Of a stretch of 9,557 nucleotides of DNA, positions 1-5,464 are shown one piece after another. The translations under genes and the position numbers were made by a program. Source of the stretch: a bacterium (lineage in GTDB: Bacteria; Verrucomicrobiota; Verrucomicrobiae; JAJYAR01); the NCBI GenBank assembly GCA_021779435.1, contig JAJYAR010000064.1:1-9557 (forward strand). Reading direction: 5' to 3'. The notes under the pieces were generated by a model. It did no database searches. It saw nothing but the letters and a program-made list of their open reading frames with translations, and was not told the DNA's origin. The first letter of the stretch is position 1. Every line of letters begins with the position of its first letter.

Positions 1-606
1 GGCAGCGCCTCGCTGCTGCTCAACGCCGCATCGGGCATCCACCCGCACCACTCGCGCTGCTACTTCCGCCGCGTTCAGGCCAACCGCAAGGAGCCCGTCT
101 ATTCGTTCTTCAAGCAGGCCAACCCGCAGATGACGGAGGTCTCCGTTTACAATCCCGAGACCGACGACGTCATCACCTTCCCGATCGAGGCACCGAAGGG
201 CGCCATCCTCCGCAAGGACATCAACGCCGTTCAGTTCCTCGAACTCGTGAAGCTCGTCCAGCAGTACTGGGTCATCCCCGGCGGTGACATCACCTCGCGC
301 TCTCCCGACCTTCACCACAACGTCTCGAACACCTGCACGGTGCGCGCCGACGAGTGGGAGGAAGTCGCAAGCTTCATCTGGGCAAACCGCCGCTTCTTCA
401 CGGGCATCTCGCTGCTCCAGGACGCCGGTGACAAGATCTACGCCCAGGCCCCGCGCGAGGAGGTCACGACCGAGGCCGACATCGGCAAGTGGAATTCCCT
501 CCGCCCGGCCCGCGTCGATTACACGCAGATGCGCGAGGCGACCGACGAGACCGAGCTGAAGGAAACCGTGGCGTGCGCCGGCGGCGCCTGCGAGATCATC
601 CGCTGA
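1..606 (+). CDS. nrdJ: Adenosylcobalamin-dependent ribonucleoside-triphosphate reductase, C-terminal part (5' end outside window)
   Basis: The frame is open from base 1 and gives the last 201 residues of a class II ribonucleotide reductase, which makes deoxyribonucleotides from ribonucleotides using a B12-generated thiyl radical and needs no oxygen. Visible family features are the segment around SGIHPHHSRCYFRRVQANRKE (window residues 11-31), typical of monomeric RTPR-type reductases, and the C-terminal pair Cys192/Cys197 in CAGGAC. That CX4C spacing matches the tail cysteines that shuttle reducing equivalents into the active site in Lactobacillus RTPR. The family is usually about 700-750 residues, so roughly a quarter is present. 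The ATG at 130 is internal: homologous sequence continues upstream without a stop, so it is not the gene start. A strong terminator follows 28 bp after the stop. The RTPR assignment is fairly sure; the gene symbol is the generic class II name. Confidence 0.85.
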   Translation, partial: GSASLLLNAASGIHPHHSRCYFRRVQANRKEPVYSFFKQANPQMTEVSVYNPETDDVITFPIEAPKGAILRKDINAVQFLELVKLVQQYWVIPGGDITSRSPDLHHNVSNTCTVRADEWEEVASFIWANRRFFTGISLLQDAGDKIYAQAPREEVTTEADIGKWNSLRPARVDYTQMREATDETELKETVACAGGACEIIR

Positions 607-634
607 CCCTTTCGCCAGGTCCGTTTCAACTTCG

Positions 635-666
635 AGCCCGATGCGCCTCCACGCATCGGGCTTTTT
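635..666 (+). terminator. Intrinsic terminator after the ribonucleotide reductase gene
   Basis: A perfect 11-bp stem (AGCCCGATGCG at 635-645 pairs with CGCATCGGGCT at 652-662) has a 6-nt loop and runs directly into a T-tract (662-666). It lies 28 bp after the stop codon and so should end the reductase transcript before the repeat cluster. Confidence 0.9.
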
Positions 667-793
667 CATCGATCCATTTCACAGGAGGCAACGGAGAGAA
701 CGGCGGCTCGCCGATGACCTCTCGACCGTAGGTTACGCGTCGCCGACGACCTCTCAGCCGTAGGTTGCAAACTTGCCGAGCACCTCTCAGCCG

Positions 794-840
794 TAGGTTG
801 CGCGCTTGCCGCGCAACGTTGCGAGCAAGCTCGCAACCTA
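794..840. repeat. Palindromic repeat block, copy 1
   Basis: Outer arms TAGGTTGCG (794-802) and CGCAACCTA (832-840) are perfect inverted repeats. Inside are two hairpins: GTTGCGC (797-803) with GCGCAAC (811-817), and the 8-bp perfect stem TTGCGAGC-AA-GCTCGCAA at 819-836. The strand could therefore fold as one long imperfect hairpin or as two neighbouring ones, a REP-like layout. Confidence 0.85.
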
Positions 841-876
841 CATCGCAGCCAAATTCCCTACATCGCAGCCGAATTC
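837..876. repeat. Two tandem 20-bp repeats
   Basis: CCTACATCGCAGCC followed by AAATTC (837-856) is repeated at once with GAATTC at the end (857-876), one mismatch in 20. The first five bases overlap the right arm of the palindromic block, so the unit probably derives from the edge of the same element. Confidence 0.8.
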
Positions 877-970
877 GTGGCGCGATGTCATCCTGAGAAA
901 ATGAGCAACGCGGGCGTTTGCCGCGCACCTCTCAGCCGTAGGTTACGCGTCGCCGACGACCTCTCAGCCG

Positions 971-1017
971 TAGGTTGCGCGCTCGCCGCGCAACGTTGCG
1001 AGCAAGCTCGCAACCTA
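971..1017. repeat. Palindromic repeat block, copy 2
   Basis: This copy differs from the block at 794-840 by a single T to C change in the left half. Outer arms are TAGGTTGCG (971-979) and CGCAACCTA (1009-1017), and the perfect hairpin TTGCGAGCAAGCTCGCAA lies at 996-1013. It ends 46 bp before the GTG start chosen for the next gene, so it is in that gene's upstream region. Confidence 0.85.
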
Positions 1018-1063
1018 CATCGCGGTCGAGCGTCGTCGAAGGGAGTCGGCGCCCCTGCCTTTC

Positions 1064-2155
1064 GTGCCCATACTGATTCGCACCCCACCTCTCCCCGCTT
1101 TTCAGCTCGCCGCCGCGTCGGCTCGCGCCACGTTCGCGGTCGTGCTGCTCACCTGTCAGTCCGGATTTGAAGACCTGCTCGCCCGTGAAGTCACGGAGCT
1201 GCATGGCTTCGCAGTCGCGGAGAAGGGGCCAGGCTGGCTCCGGTGCGCAGTGCCTGCGGGCACGTCCGTTCCCGCGGACCTGGTGTTCGCCCACCTGGTC
1301 TTCTCCGAACCCGCCGAGGTTCGCGCGGATTCCGTCAACGGGCTCGCAACGAAGATCTCTGCCTACCTGCTGGAAAACCTTCGCGGCGAGCGCATCGAGG
1401 GAACCTGGCCGTCGGTCTGGCTCGGACCTCACGAGCTCGTCGGGCTGGGACGCCGGATCGGCGCCGTGGAATCGGCGTTCGGCGAGCAGCTGAAGAAACG
1501 GCTCTCCCGCGTCGCGAAGCTCGCCACGCCCGAACTCCCGCGCGGCATCGGAGCGGCCCGCGGACTTTTCGTGTTCTTCGCGGATTTCGGCCGCGCCTTC
1601 ATCGCACGACAGGCACTCGTCAACGGTCCCCGCCGGATGGCCGACGATCCTCTCGCGCCGTCCCGCTCGTATCTCAAGGTCGAGGAAGGTTACGTCGTGC
1701 TCGGACGCGAGCCGGCGCCGGACGAAACGGTCTGCGATCTCGGCGCCGCTCCCGGCGGCTGGAGCTACAGCGCCGCGAAACGGGGAGCCCGCATCGTCGC
1801 CGTCGACAACGGCCCGCTCAAGGGAGGTGCGCTCGACCATCCGAACATCGAGCACCGTCGCGAGGACGCCTTCCGTTTCGCGCCCGCCGAGGGCCAGCCG
1901 TTCGACTGGCTTTTCTGCGACCTGGTCGAGGAGCCGCACCACGTGCTCCGCGATATCCTCGAGCCCTGGCTGGAACGCCGCTGGTGCCGGCGTTTCGTCG
2001 TGAATCTCAAGTTCGGACGCGTGGACGCGATCTCCCTCCTGCGCGAACTGCGCGCACAAGGCTCCACGCTGCAGAACCGCGCGCCGAACGTCCGGATCCG
2101 GCATCTTTACCACGATCGCGAGGAGCTTACGCTGACCGGAGAGGTGCTTTCATGA
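1064..2155 (+). CDS. rlmM: RlmM-like 23S rRNA 2'-O-ribose cytidine methyltransferase
   Basis: The 363-residue product resembles RlmM, which in E. coli 2'-O-methylates C2498 of 23S rRNA using SAM. An N-terminal THUMP-like region covers about residues 25-130, starting with VVLLTCQSGFE, which parallels VVLLCRPGFE of E. coli RlmM. A Rossmann methyltransferase domain follows with the SAM loop DLGAAPGGWS (225-234). The K-D-K-E catalytic tetrad of 2'-O-methyltransferases is visible as Lys205 (SYLKVEEG), Asp286 (FCDLVEEP), Lys316 (NLKFG) and Glu353 or Glu354 (HDREELTL). The start is uncertain. GTG at 1064 gives about 22 residues before the conserved region; GTG at 1142 would start almost exactly at it. 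Neither has a strong ribosome binding site, although GAAGGGA lies about 20 nt before 1064. The stop overlaps the next start in ATGA, indicating translational coupling. C2498 specificity is inferred from the family. Confidence 0.88.
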   Translation: MPILIRTPPLPAFQLAAASARATFAVVLLTCQSGFEDLLAREVTELHGFAVAEKGPGWLRCAVPAGTSVPADLVFAHLVFSEPAEVRADSVNGLATKISAYLLENLRGERIEGTWPSVWLGPHELVGLGRRIGAVESAFGEQLKKRLSRVAKLATPELPRGIGAARGLFVFFADFGRAFIARQALVNGPRRMADDPLAPSRSYLKVEEGYVVLGREPAPDETVCDLGAAPGGWSYSAAKRGARIVAVDNGPLKGGALDHPNIEHRREDAFRFAPAEGQPFDWLFCDLVEEPHHVLRDILEPWLERRWCRRFVVNLKFGRVDAISLLRELRAQGSTLQNRAPNVRIRHLYHDREELTLTGEVLS

Positions 2156-2898
2156 AGTTCGAGGAACTGAAAATCTGCGGGCTCGCGGCGGTGCGGGCGC
2201 GTTTTGCACGCGACGCCGGTTCCATCCAGCGCCTGTATTTCGATTACGAGACCGGCCGGAAGGTCGGGCTGATGTGCAAGGCGCTCGCCGCAACCAAGCG
2301 CGTCTACCGCTGCGTCGAGGGCCCGGAACTCGAGAAGATTGCAGGGACCATCCACCACGGTGGCATTGTCGCCGTCGTTCCCGCCCCGGTCCTCGCAACG
2401 CCTTCCCCGGAGGATATCCGCCGCTGGGCCGAACACCGGACGCCCGTGCTCCTGCTCGAACGCATTGGAAACGCCCACAACCTCGGCGCCATCGCGCGCA
2501 CCGCGGGTTTCTTCGGAGTGACGCACCTCGTGCTTCCCCGCGCTCCCGATGCCGCGGTCCCGACCGACGCCGCGTTTCGCGTGGCCGAGGGCGGACTCGA
2601 GGCCGTCGAGGTGCATCAGGTCGCCCAGCTCCCCGCCTTCGCCCGCCAGCTCGGCGCTGCCGGCTATGACGTGGTCGGCGCGGCCACCCGCGGCGGCCGG
2701 GCGGCGATCGGCTCGCACGGAGGAAAGCCGACCGCCCTTGTGCTCGGCAACGAGGAGCGCGGACTTTCGCCCGAGATGGAAAAGGCCTGCACCCGCCTCG
2801 TCACCATTCCGGCCCGCGGCCCCGTCGAATCGCTCAACGTGTCGGTCGCGGCGGCGGTGCTCATCTGGGAGCTGTTCGGCAGGCATCCGAAGGCGTGA
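2152..2898 (+). CDS. TrmH/SpoU-family RNA 2'-O-methyltransferase
   Basis: The 248-residue protein belongs to the SPOUT (TrmH) family, SAM-dependent knotted enzymes that methylate ribose 2'-OH groups in rRNA or tRNA. All three family motifs are present: motif 1 NAHNLGAIARTAGF (107-120, with Asn110 and Arg116), motif 2 ALVLGNEERGLS (195-206), and motif 3 IPARGPVESLNVSVA (219-233). Residues 1-80 form an RlmB/YfiF-like substrate-binding extension (ICGLAAVRARF...IAGTIHHGGIVAVV). Its ATG lies inside the rlmM stop (ATGA, 2152-2155), so the two are probably translated together as an RNA-modification unit. The frame stays open far upstream of 2152, but that part reads out of frame through rlmM and is not protein. 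The substrate nucleotide cannot be told from sequence; RlmB-like or YfiF-like roles are both possible. Confidence 0.9.
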   Translation: MKFEELKICGLAAVRARFARDAGSIQRLYFDYETGRKVGLMCKALAATKRVYRCVEGPELEKIAGTIHHGGIVAVVPAPVLATPSPEDIRRWAEHRTPVLLLERIGNAHNLGAIARTAGFFGVTHLVLPRAPDAAVPTDAAFRVAEGGLEAVEVHQVAQLPAFARQLGAAGYDVVGAATRGGRAAIGSHGGKPTALVLGNEERGLSPEMEKACTRLVTIPARGPVESLNVSVAAAVLIWELFGRHPKA

Positions 2899-3027
2899 CG
2901 CCCCTCGCCGGCGCACGCGGCGACCTTCACGTCATCCCGGCGACGCGCCCTGCGCGTGTCACAAATTTCTTTGAAACGCGCGTGACGGCCGGAACTTTCG
3001 TGATACCGGGTTTCCTAACCACCTTCC

Positions 3028-4410
3028 ATGAATCTTCCCAGGTCCAGCCTGTTGCTTCTGGAGGACGAGCCGCTGCTTCGGCGCAGGATGGCGGCGCACC
3101 TTGAACGGCTAGAGATCGAAGTGACGGCGCTCTCGACGCTTGCCGACGCGCGGCAGGCCCTGCGAAACATCGATTTCGATTTCGCACTCCTCGACGTCAA
3201 TGTGCCGGACGGCAGGAGCCTCGATCTGCTCCGTGAGAAGGCCATCCCCGCGAGCGTCGTCGTCATCGTGATGACCGGCGAAGGCGGCGTCTCCGGCGCC
3301 GTGGAGGCGATGCGCGTGGGTGCCGCCGACTATCTGGTGAAGCCCTTCGACCTCGACGAGCTCTCGGTGAGGCTGGCGCGTGCGCGCCGCGATCGCAGCG
3401 TGCGTCGGACCGAGCAGCACCGCGAGGAACAGGCGGCCGCCCAGGAGGAAACGTTCTTCTTCGGTTCGGCGCTCGCCGGCGTCGAAGCGCAACTCGACAA
3501 GATCATCGCGGCGGACCGACGCATCCAGGGCGGCGCTCTTCCCCCGGTACTCATCGAAGGCGAGACAGGCACGGGAAAGACAACGCTCGCCCGCTGGCTG
3601 CATCGGCGCGGGCCGCGCGCATCGGGTCCTCTCGTCGAGGTGAACTGCTCGGCGTTGCCGGAGACTCTCGCAGAGTCGGAACTCTTCGGTCATGAGCGAG
3701 GTGCATTCACGGACGCAAAGGAGGCACGCATCGGCCTGCTCGAGGCGGCCGAGGGCGGCACGCTGTTCCTGGATGAGCTGCCCAGCCTGTCTGCGTCCGC
3801 GCAGGCGAAGCTGCTCAAGGCAATCGAGGACCGCACGATCCGCCGCGTCGGCGGCAATCGGACGCTTCCGATCGACTGCAGGATCATCGCTGCAACGAAC
3901 GCCGATCTGCGCGAACTCGTGGCCACCGGTCGTTTCCGGGAGGACCTGCTGCACCGCCTCGATCTCTTCCGCGTGAGGATCCCGCCGCTGCGCGAGCGCG
4001 GCGACGACATCGTGCCGCTTGCCGAGACGCTCGCCGAGCGCATCGGCCGGACGTACGGCTTGAAACCGATGCCCATTCCGCCCGCCGGCAGGAAACGCCT
4101 CCGGATGCACCGCTGGCCCGGCAACGTGCGCGAGCTGGCGCACGAGATCGAACGATCACTCGTGTTCGATGATGACCAGCTCACGTTCAAGTCACTCGCG
4201 ACCGCCGCGGGAGACGGCCAAGCCACCGCAACCTGGGTGGCCCCCGATTTCGAGCTGCCCGCCACCGGCTTTTCGCTCGATGGCGCGATCGACGGATTGA
4301 TCCGCCGGGCAATCGCGCAATGCGATGGAAACGTTTCCGCCGCGGCGCGACTCCTCGGGACAACCCGCGACTTCGTCCGGTACCGCTTGAAAGCCGACGC
4401 CGCAGATTAG
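3028..4410 (+). CDS. NtrC-family sigma-54-dependent response regulator
   Basis: This 460-residue bacterial enhancer-binding protein opens transcription complexes of sigma-54 RNA polymerase by ATP hydrolysis. The receiver domain (about 5-120) has acidic pocket Glu12/Asp13, phospho-acceptor Asp56 (LLDVNVPD), Thr83 and Lys105. The AAA+ domain (about 143-380) has Walker A GETGTGKT (178-185), Walker B GGTLFLDE (243-250), an AATN segment (288-291), the arginine-rich FREDLLHRLDLFRVR region (303-317) and the GNVREL sensor II motif (365-370). The C-terminus (about 417-455) is a Fis-type HTH (GNVSAAARLLGTTRDFVRYRL). The sigma-54 contact loop reads GAFTDA (225-230), not the consensus GAFTGA. No kinase is adjacent: the nearest is at 6647, the likely partner. 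A sigma-54 promoter match at 4650 is the likely local target. It is preceded by 129 bp of non-coding DNA in which I see no convincing promoter or ribosome binding site. Confidence 0.95.
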   Translation: MNLPRSSLLLLEDEPLLRRRMAAHLERLEIEVTALSTLADARQALRNIDFDFALLDVNVPDGRSLDLLREKAIPASVVVIVMTGEGGVSGAVEAMRVGAADYLVKPFDLDELSVRLARARRDRSVRRTEQHREEQAAAQEETFFFGSALAGVEAQLDKIIAADRRIQGGALPPVLIEGETGTGKTTLARWLHRRGPRASGPLVEVNCSALPETLAESELFGHERGAFTDAKEARIGLLEAAEGGTLFLDELPSLSASAQAKLLKAIEDRTIRRVGGNRTLPIDCRIIAATNADLRELVATGRFREDLLHRLDLFRVRIPPLRERGDDIVPLAETLAERIGRTYGLKPMPIPPAGRKRLRMHRWPGNVRELAHEIERSLVFDDDQLTFKSLATAAGDGQATATWVAPDFELPATGFSLDGAIDGLIRRAIAQCDGNVSAAARLLGTTRDFVRYRLKADAAD

Positions 4411-4422
4411 GTGCAGCCCTGT

Positions 4423-4516
4423 CAGGTGGAACCCGTTGTCCCCAACGGGTTCGTTCGAGGTTCGGCCACGCTGCGTTGGCCGCGGCCAAGCGCGCTCGGA
4501 GATCGCGCTCCACCTG
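4423..4516. repeat. Compound inverted-repeat element with nested hairpins
   Basis: The ends CAGGTGGA (4423-4430) and TCCACCTG (4509-4516) are perfect 8-bp inverted repeats. Between them are three smaller dyads: AACCCGTTG (4430-4438) with CAACGGGTT (4443-4451), the 14-bp palindrome TTGGCCGCGGCCAA (4476-4489), and AGCGCG (4489-4494) with CGCGCT (4504-4509). It begins 13 bp after the regulator stop, has no T-tract, and could also slow transcription there. The outer-arms-plus-inner-hairpins plan parallels the blocks at 794-840 and 971-1017 but the sequence is different. A small non-autonomous repeat is the best guess; no second copy is in the window. Confidence 0.7.
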
Positions 4517-4587
4517 GGCCGCTTGGGTGCAGTCACCCGCGATCGAACGGCGATTTCGTGGGTGTAAGTTCCCAAACCACAGCCTTG

Positions 4588-4599
4588 GCGTCGCGACGC
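4588..4599. promoter_or_regulatory. Candidate activator-binding palindrome upstream of the sigma-54 promoter
   Basis: GCGTCGCGACGC is a perfect 12-bp palindrome about 50 bp upstream of the -24 element, roughly -80 from the predicted start. NtrC-type activators commonly bind dyads at such distances. Only one copy is seen, and palindromes made of CG-rich steps are frequent in this DNA, so this is a weak candidate. Confidence 0.3.
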
Positions 4600-4649
4600 A
4601 CGTTTCACAAACTGCTGGTGTACGGTCTCTAGACTCGCATTCAGGTCCC

Positions 4650-4665
4650 TGGCATGCGTGCTGCA
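4650..4665 (+). promoter_or_regulatory. Sigma-54 (-24/-12) promoter for the repeat-protein gene
   Basis: TGGCATGCGTGCTGCA matches the consensus TGGCACGNNNNTTGCW at 10 of 12 defined positions. It keeps the essential GG (4651-4652) and GC (4663-4664) with the exact 10-nt spacing. It stands between a sigma-54 activator gene and a secreted-protein gene. Transcription should begin near 4675-4677, giving a short leader to the ATG at 4693. The ATG at 4654 falls inside the promoter and so is unlikely to be a start codon. Confidence 0.75.
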
Positions 4666-4692
4666 AGAGGAGGGGCAGCTCCGCTCCTCAAC

Positions 4693-5283
4693 ATGAAATA
4701 CCTCAGCACTCTCCTCGCCTTGGGCGCCACCCTTCTCTTCGGGTCCGCCGGCCTGCTCGCACAGTCAACCGGGACCACCTCCGGCGGTACCACGACCGGA
4801 ACCACGTCCACAGACACCTCGAGCACCGTCACCGGCGGAACAACCTCGGGTGGAACGACCACCGGTGGCACCACCACCGGCGGCACGACGACAGGCGGCA
4901 CCACCACAGGGGGAACCACCACCGGCAAGGGCAATGGCAATGGGAAGGGGAACGGGAACGGAAGCGTGAACGGCAATGGCAACGGCAACGCCAACGGGAA
5001 TGGGAATGCCGCCCCGCACACACCCAACGAAAACGCCTCCGATACCGCGAAGGCCGTCCAGTCCGTGCTCCAGAAATTCGACGCCAATCGCGACAAGCTG
5101 ATCGCAGATCGCAAGGCGCTCGTTGACCAGCTCGCCGCCGCAAAGACCGACGCCGAACGCGAGGCGATCCTGACGCAGCTGCGCGACGAAAAGGAAGATG
5201 CAAAGGCGGAACGCACCCAGCTGGGCAAGGAGGTCCGCGAGGAGATCAAGAAAGTCCGCGAGCAGCGGAAGTCCGGCAGCTAA
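4693..5283 (+). CDS. Secreted Gly-Thr/Asn-Gly repeat protein with charged helical C-terminus
   Basis: I do not recognise a named family. The 196-residue product starts with a clear signal peptide (MKYLSTLLALGATLLFGSAGLLA, cleavage probably after LLA or LLAQ at 23-24), so it is exported. Residues 25-78 are Gly/Thr/Ser-rich with five perfect GGTTT units (53-77). Residues 78-105 are an Asn-Gly stretch with a few lysines. Residues 117-196 are highly charged (Lys, Arg, Glu, Asp), heptad-like and probably a long helix or coiled coil. A flexible spacer joining an exported anchor and a coiled coil suggests an envelope, surface or matrix role, but that is inference. The ATG at 4693 is preferred over 4654 because it gives a textbook signal peptide and because 4654 lies in the sigma-54 promoter. 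The purine-rich AGAGGAGGGG (4666-4675) is too far upstream to be an ordinary ribosome binding site. A terminator follows 44 bp after the stop, so the gene may be monocistronic. Confidence 0.8.
   Translation: MKYLSTLLALGATLLFGSAGLLAQSTGTTSGGTTTGTTSTDTSSTVTGGTTSGGTTTGGTTTGGTTTGGTTTGGTTTGKGNGNGKGNGNGSVNGNGNGNANGNGNAAPHTPNENASDTAKAVQSVLQKFDANRDKLIADRKALVDQLAAAKTDAEREAILTQLRDEKEDAKAERTQLGKEVREEIKKVREQRKSGS
4849..4923 (+). repeat. Five 15-bp in-frame repeats coding GGTTT
   Basis: Five consecutive 15-bp units each encode Gly-Gly-Thr-Thr-Thr, with synonymous differences between units, so the peptide repeat is more conserved than the DNA. Related, less regular Gly/Thr units precede it, and a 6-bp Asn-Gly periodicity follows to about 5007. 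Units are multiples of three, so copy changes would alter spacer length without a frameshift. Confidence 0.9.
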
Positions 5284-5327
5284 GATATTCGAAGTCCTTT
5301 CGCCGCATTCACCCGGATGCGGCACCA

Positions 5328-5372
5328 CTGGCAGGGTCGGGGGAAACCCCGCCCTGCCAGCCTTGCTTTTTT
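5328..5372 (+). terminator. Strong intrinsic terminator after the repeat-protein gene
   Basis: The stem CTGGCAGGG-T-CGGGG (5328-5342) pairs with CCCCGCCCTGCCAG (5347-5360), leaving one bulged T and a GAAA tetraloop. CCTTG and a run of six T residues (5367-5372) follow. It separates the repeat-protein gene from the beta-barrel/kinase genes, so those probably need their own promoter. None is obvious in 5373-5464. Confidence 0.9.
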
Positions 5373-5464
5373 CCGGCCATCCGCGCCGGTGCTTTCCGGA
5401 AAAATTTCACGCGCTTTTTTCGTTCCACTTCGGCGAAGTCACAGTCGTACACGAGCCAACATCG

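Larger units (their letters stand above)
719..1017. repeat. Cluster of REP-like palindromic and tandem intergenic repeats
   Basis: The motif CTCTCAGCCGTAGGTT occurs at 751-766, 784-799, 929-944 and 961-976, with a variant (CTCTCGACCGTAGGTT) at 719-734. Spacings are 32, 33, 145 and 32 bp, so this is tandem pairs plus an inserted segment. The copies at 784 and 961 lead into an almost identical palindromic block at 794-840 and 971-1017. All of 607-1063 lacks any credible gene: the open frames there are low-complexity translations of the repeats. The architecture (short inverted repeats, several copies, intergenic) resembles REP/MITE-like elements. No transposase is present in the window. That it is a dispersed family is inferred, since only local copies can be seen. 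Confidence 0.85.

Noticed and set aside
719..1017. Repeat cluster as a CRISPR array
   Set aside because: Spacing of 32-33 bp leaves spacers that are themselves repeated or palindromic, only five cores exist, and there are no cas genes.
932..2113. Long minus-strand frame opposite rlmM (393 codons)
   Set aside because: It is antisense to a gene with full catalytic motifs, shows no family signature and runs into the repeat cluster.
1243..2151. A single 551-residue open frame running through 1243-2898
   Set aside because: Its first part is an Arg-rich out-of-frame reading of rlmM; real homology begins at the ATG at 2152.
2971..3006. Sigma-70-type promoter TTGAAA ... TGATAC before the regulator
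   Set aside because: The spacing is 24 bp, far too long, and no acceptable -10 lies at 16-18 bp.
3109..4143. Long minus-strand frame opposite the response regulator
   Set aside because: High-GC antisense shadow; the sense frame has every motif of an NtrC-family protein.
4654..4692. Upstream ATG giving 13 extra residues on the repeat protein
   Set aside because: This ATG lies within the -24/-12 promoter, and the signal peptide starts properly at 4693.
4320..5126. Plus-strand His/Arg-rich frame overlapping the promoter and the repeat gene
   Set aside because: It is the GGTTT repeat read in another frame, crosses the inverted-repeat element and the sigma-54 promoter, and has no signal peptide or domain.
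4641..5249. Minus-strand frame with repeated VVPP units opposite the repeat protein
   Set aside because: The regularity only mirrors the 15-bp repeats of the sense gene; no start context or promoter supports it.
5373..5464. A second sigma-54 promoter before the beta-barrel gene
   Set aside because: GG and GC pairs there are not 10 nt apart; the closest case, near 5398-5413, has 11 nt.
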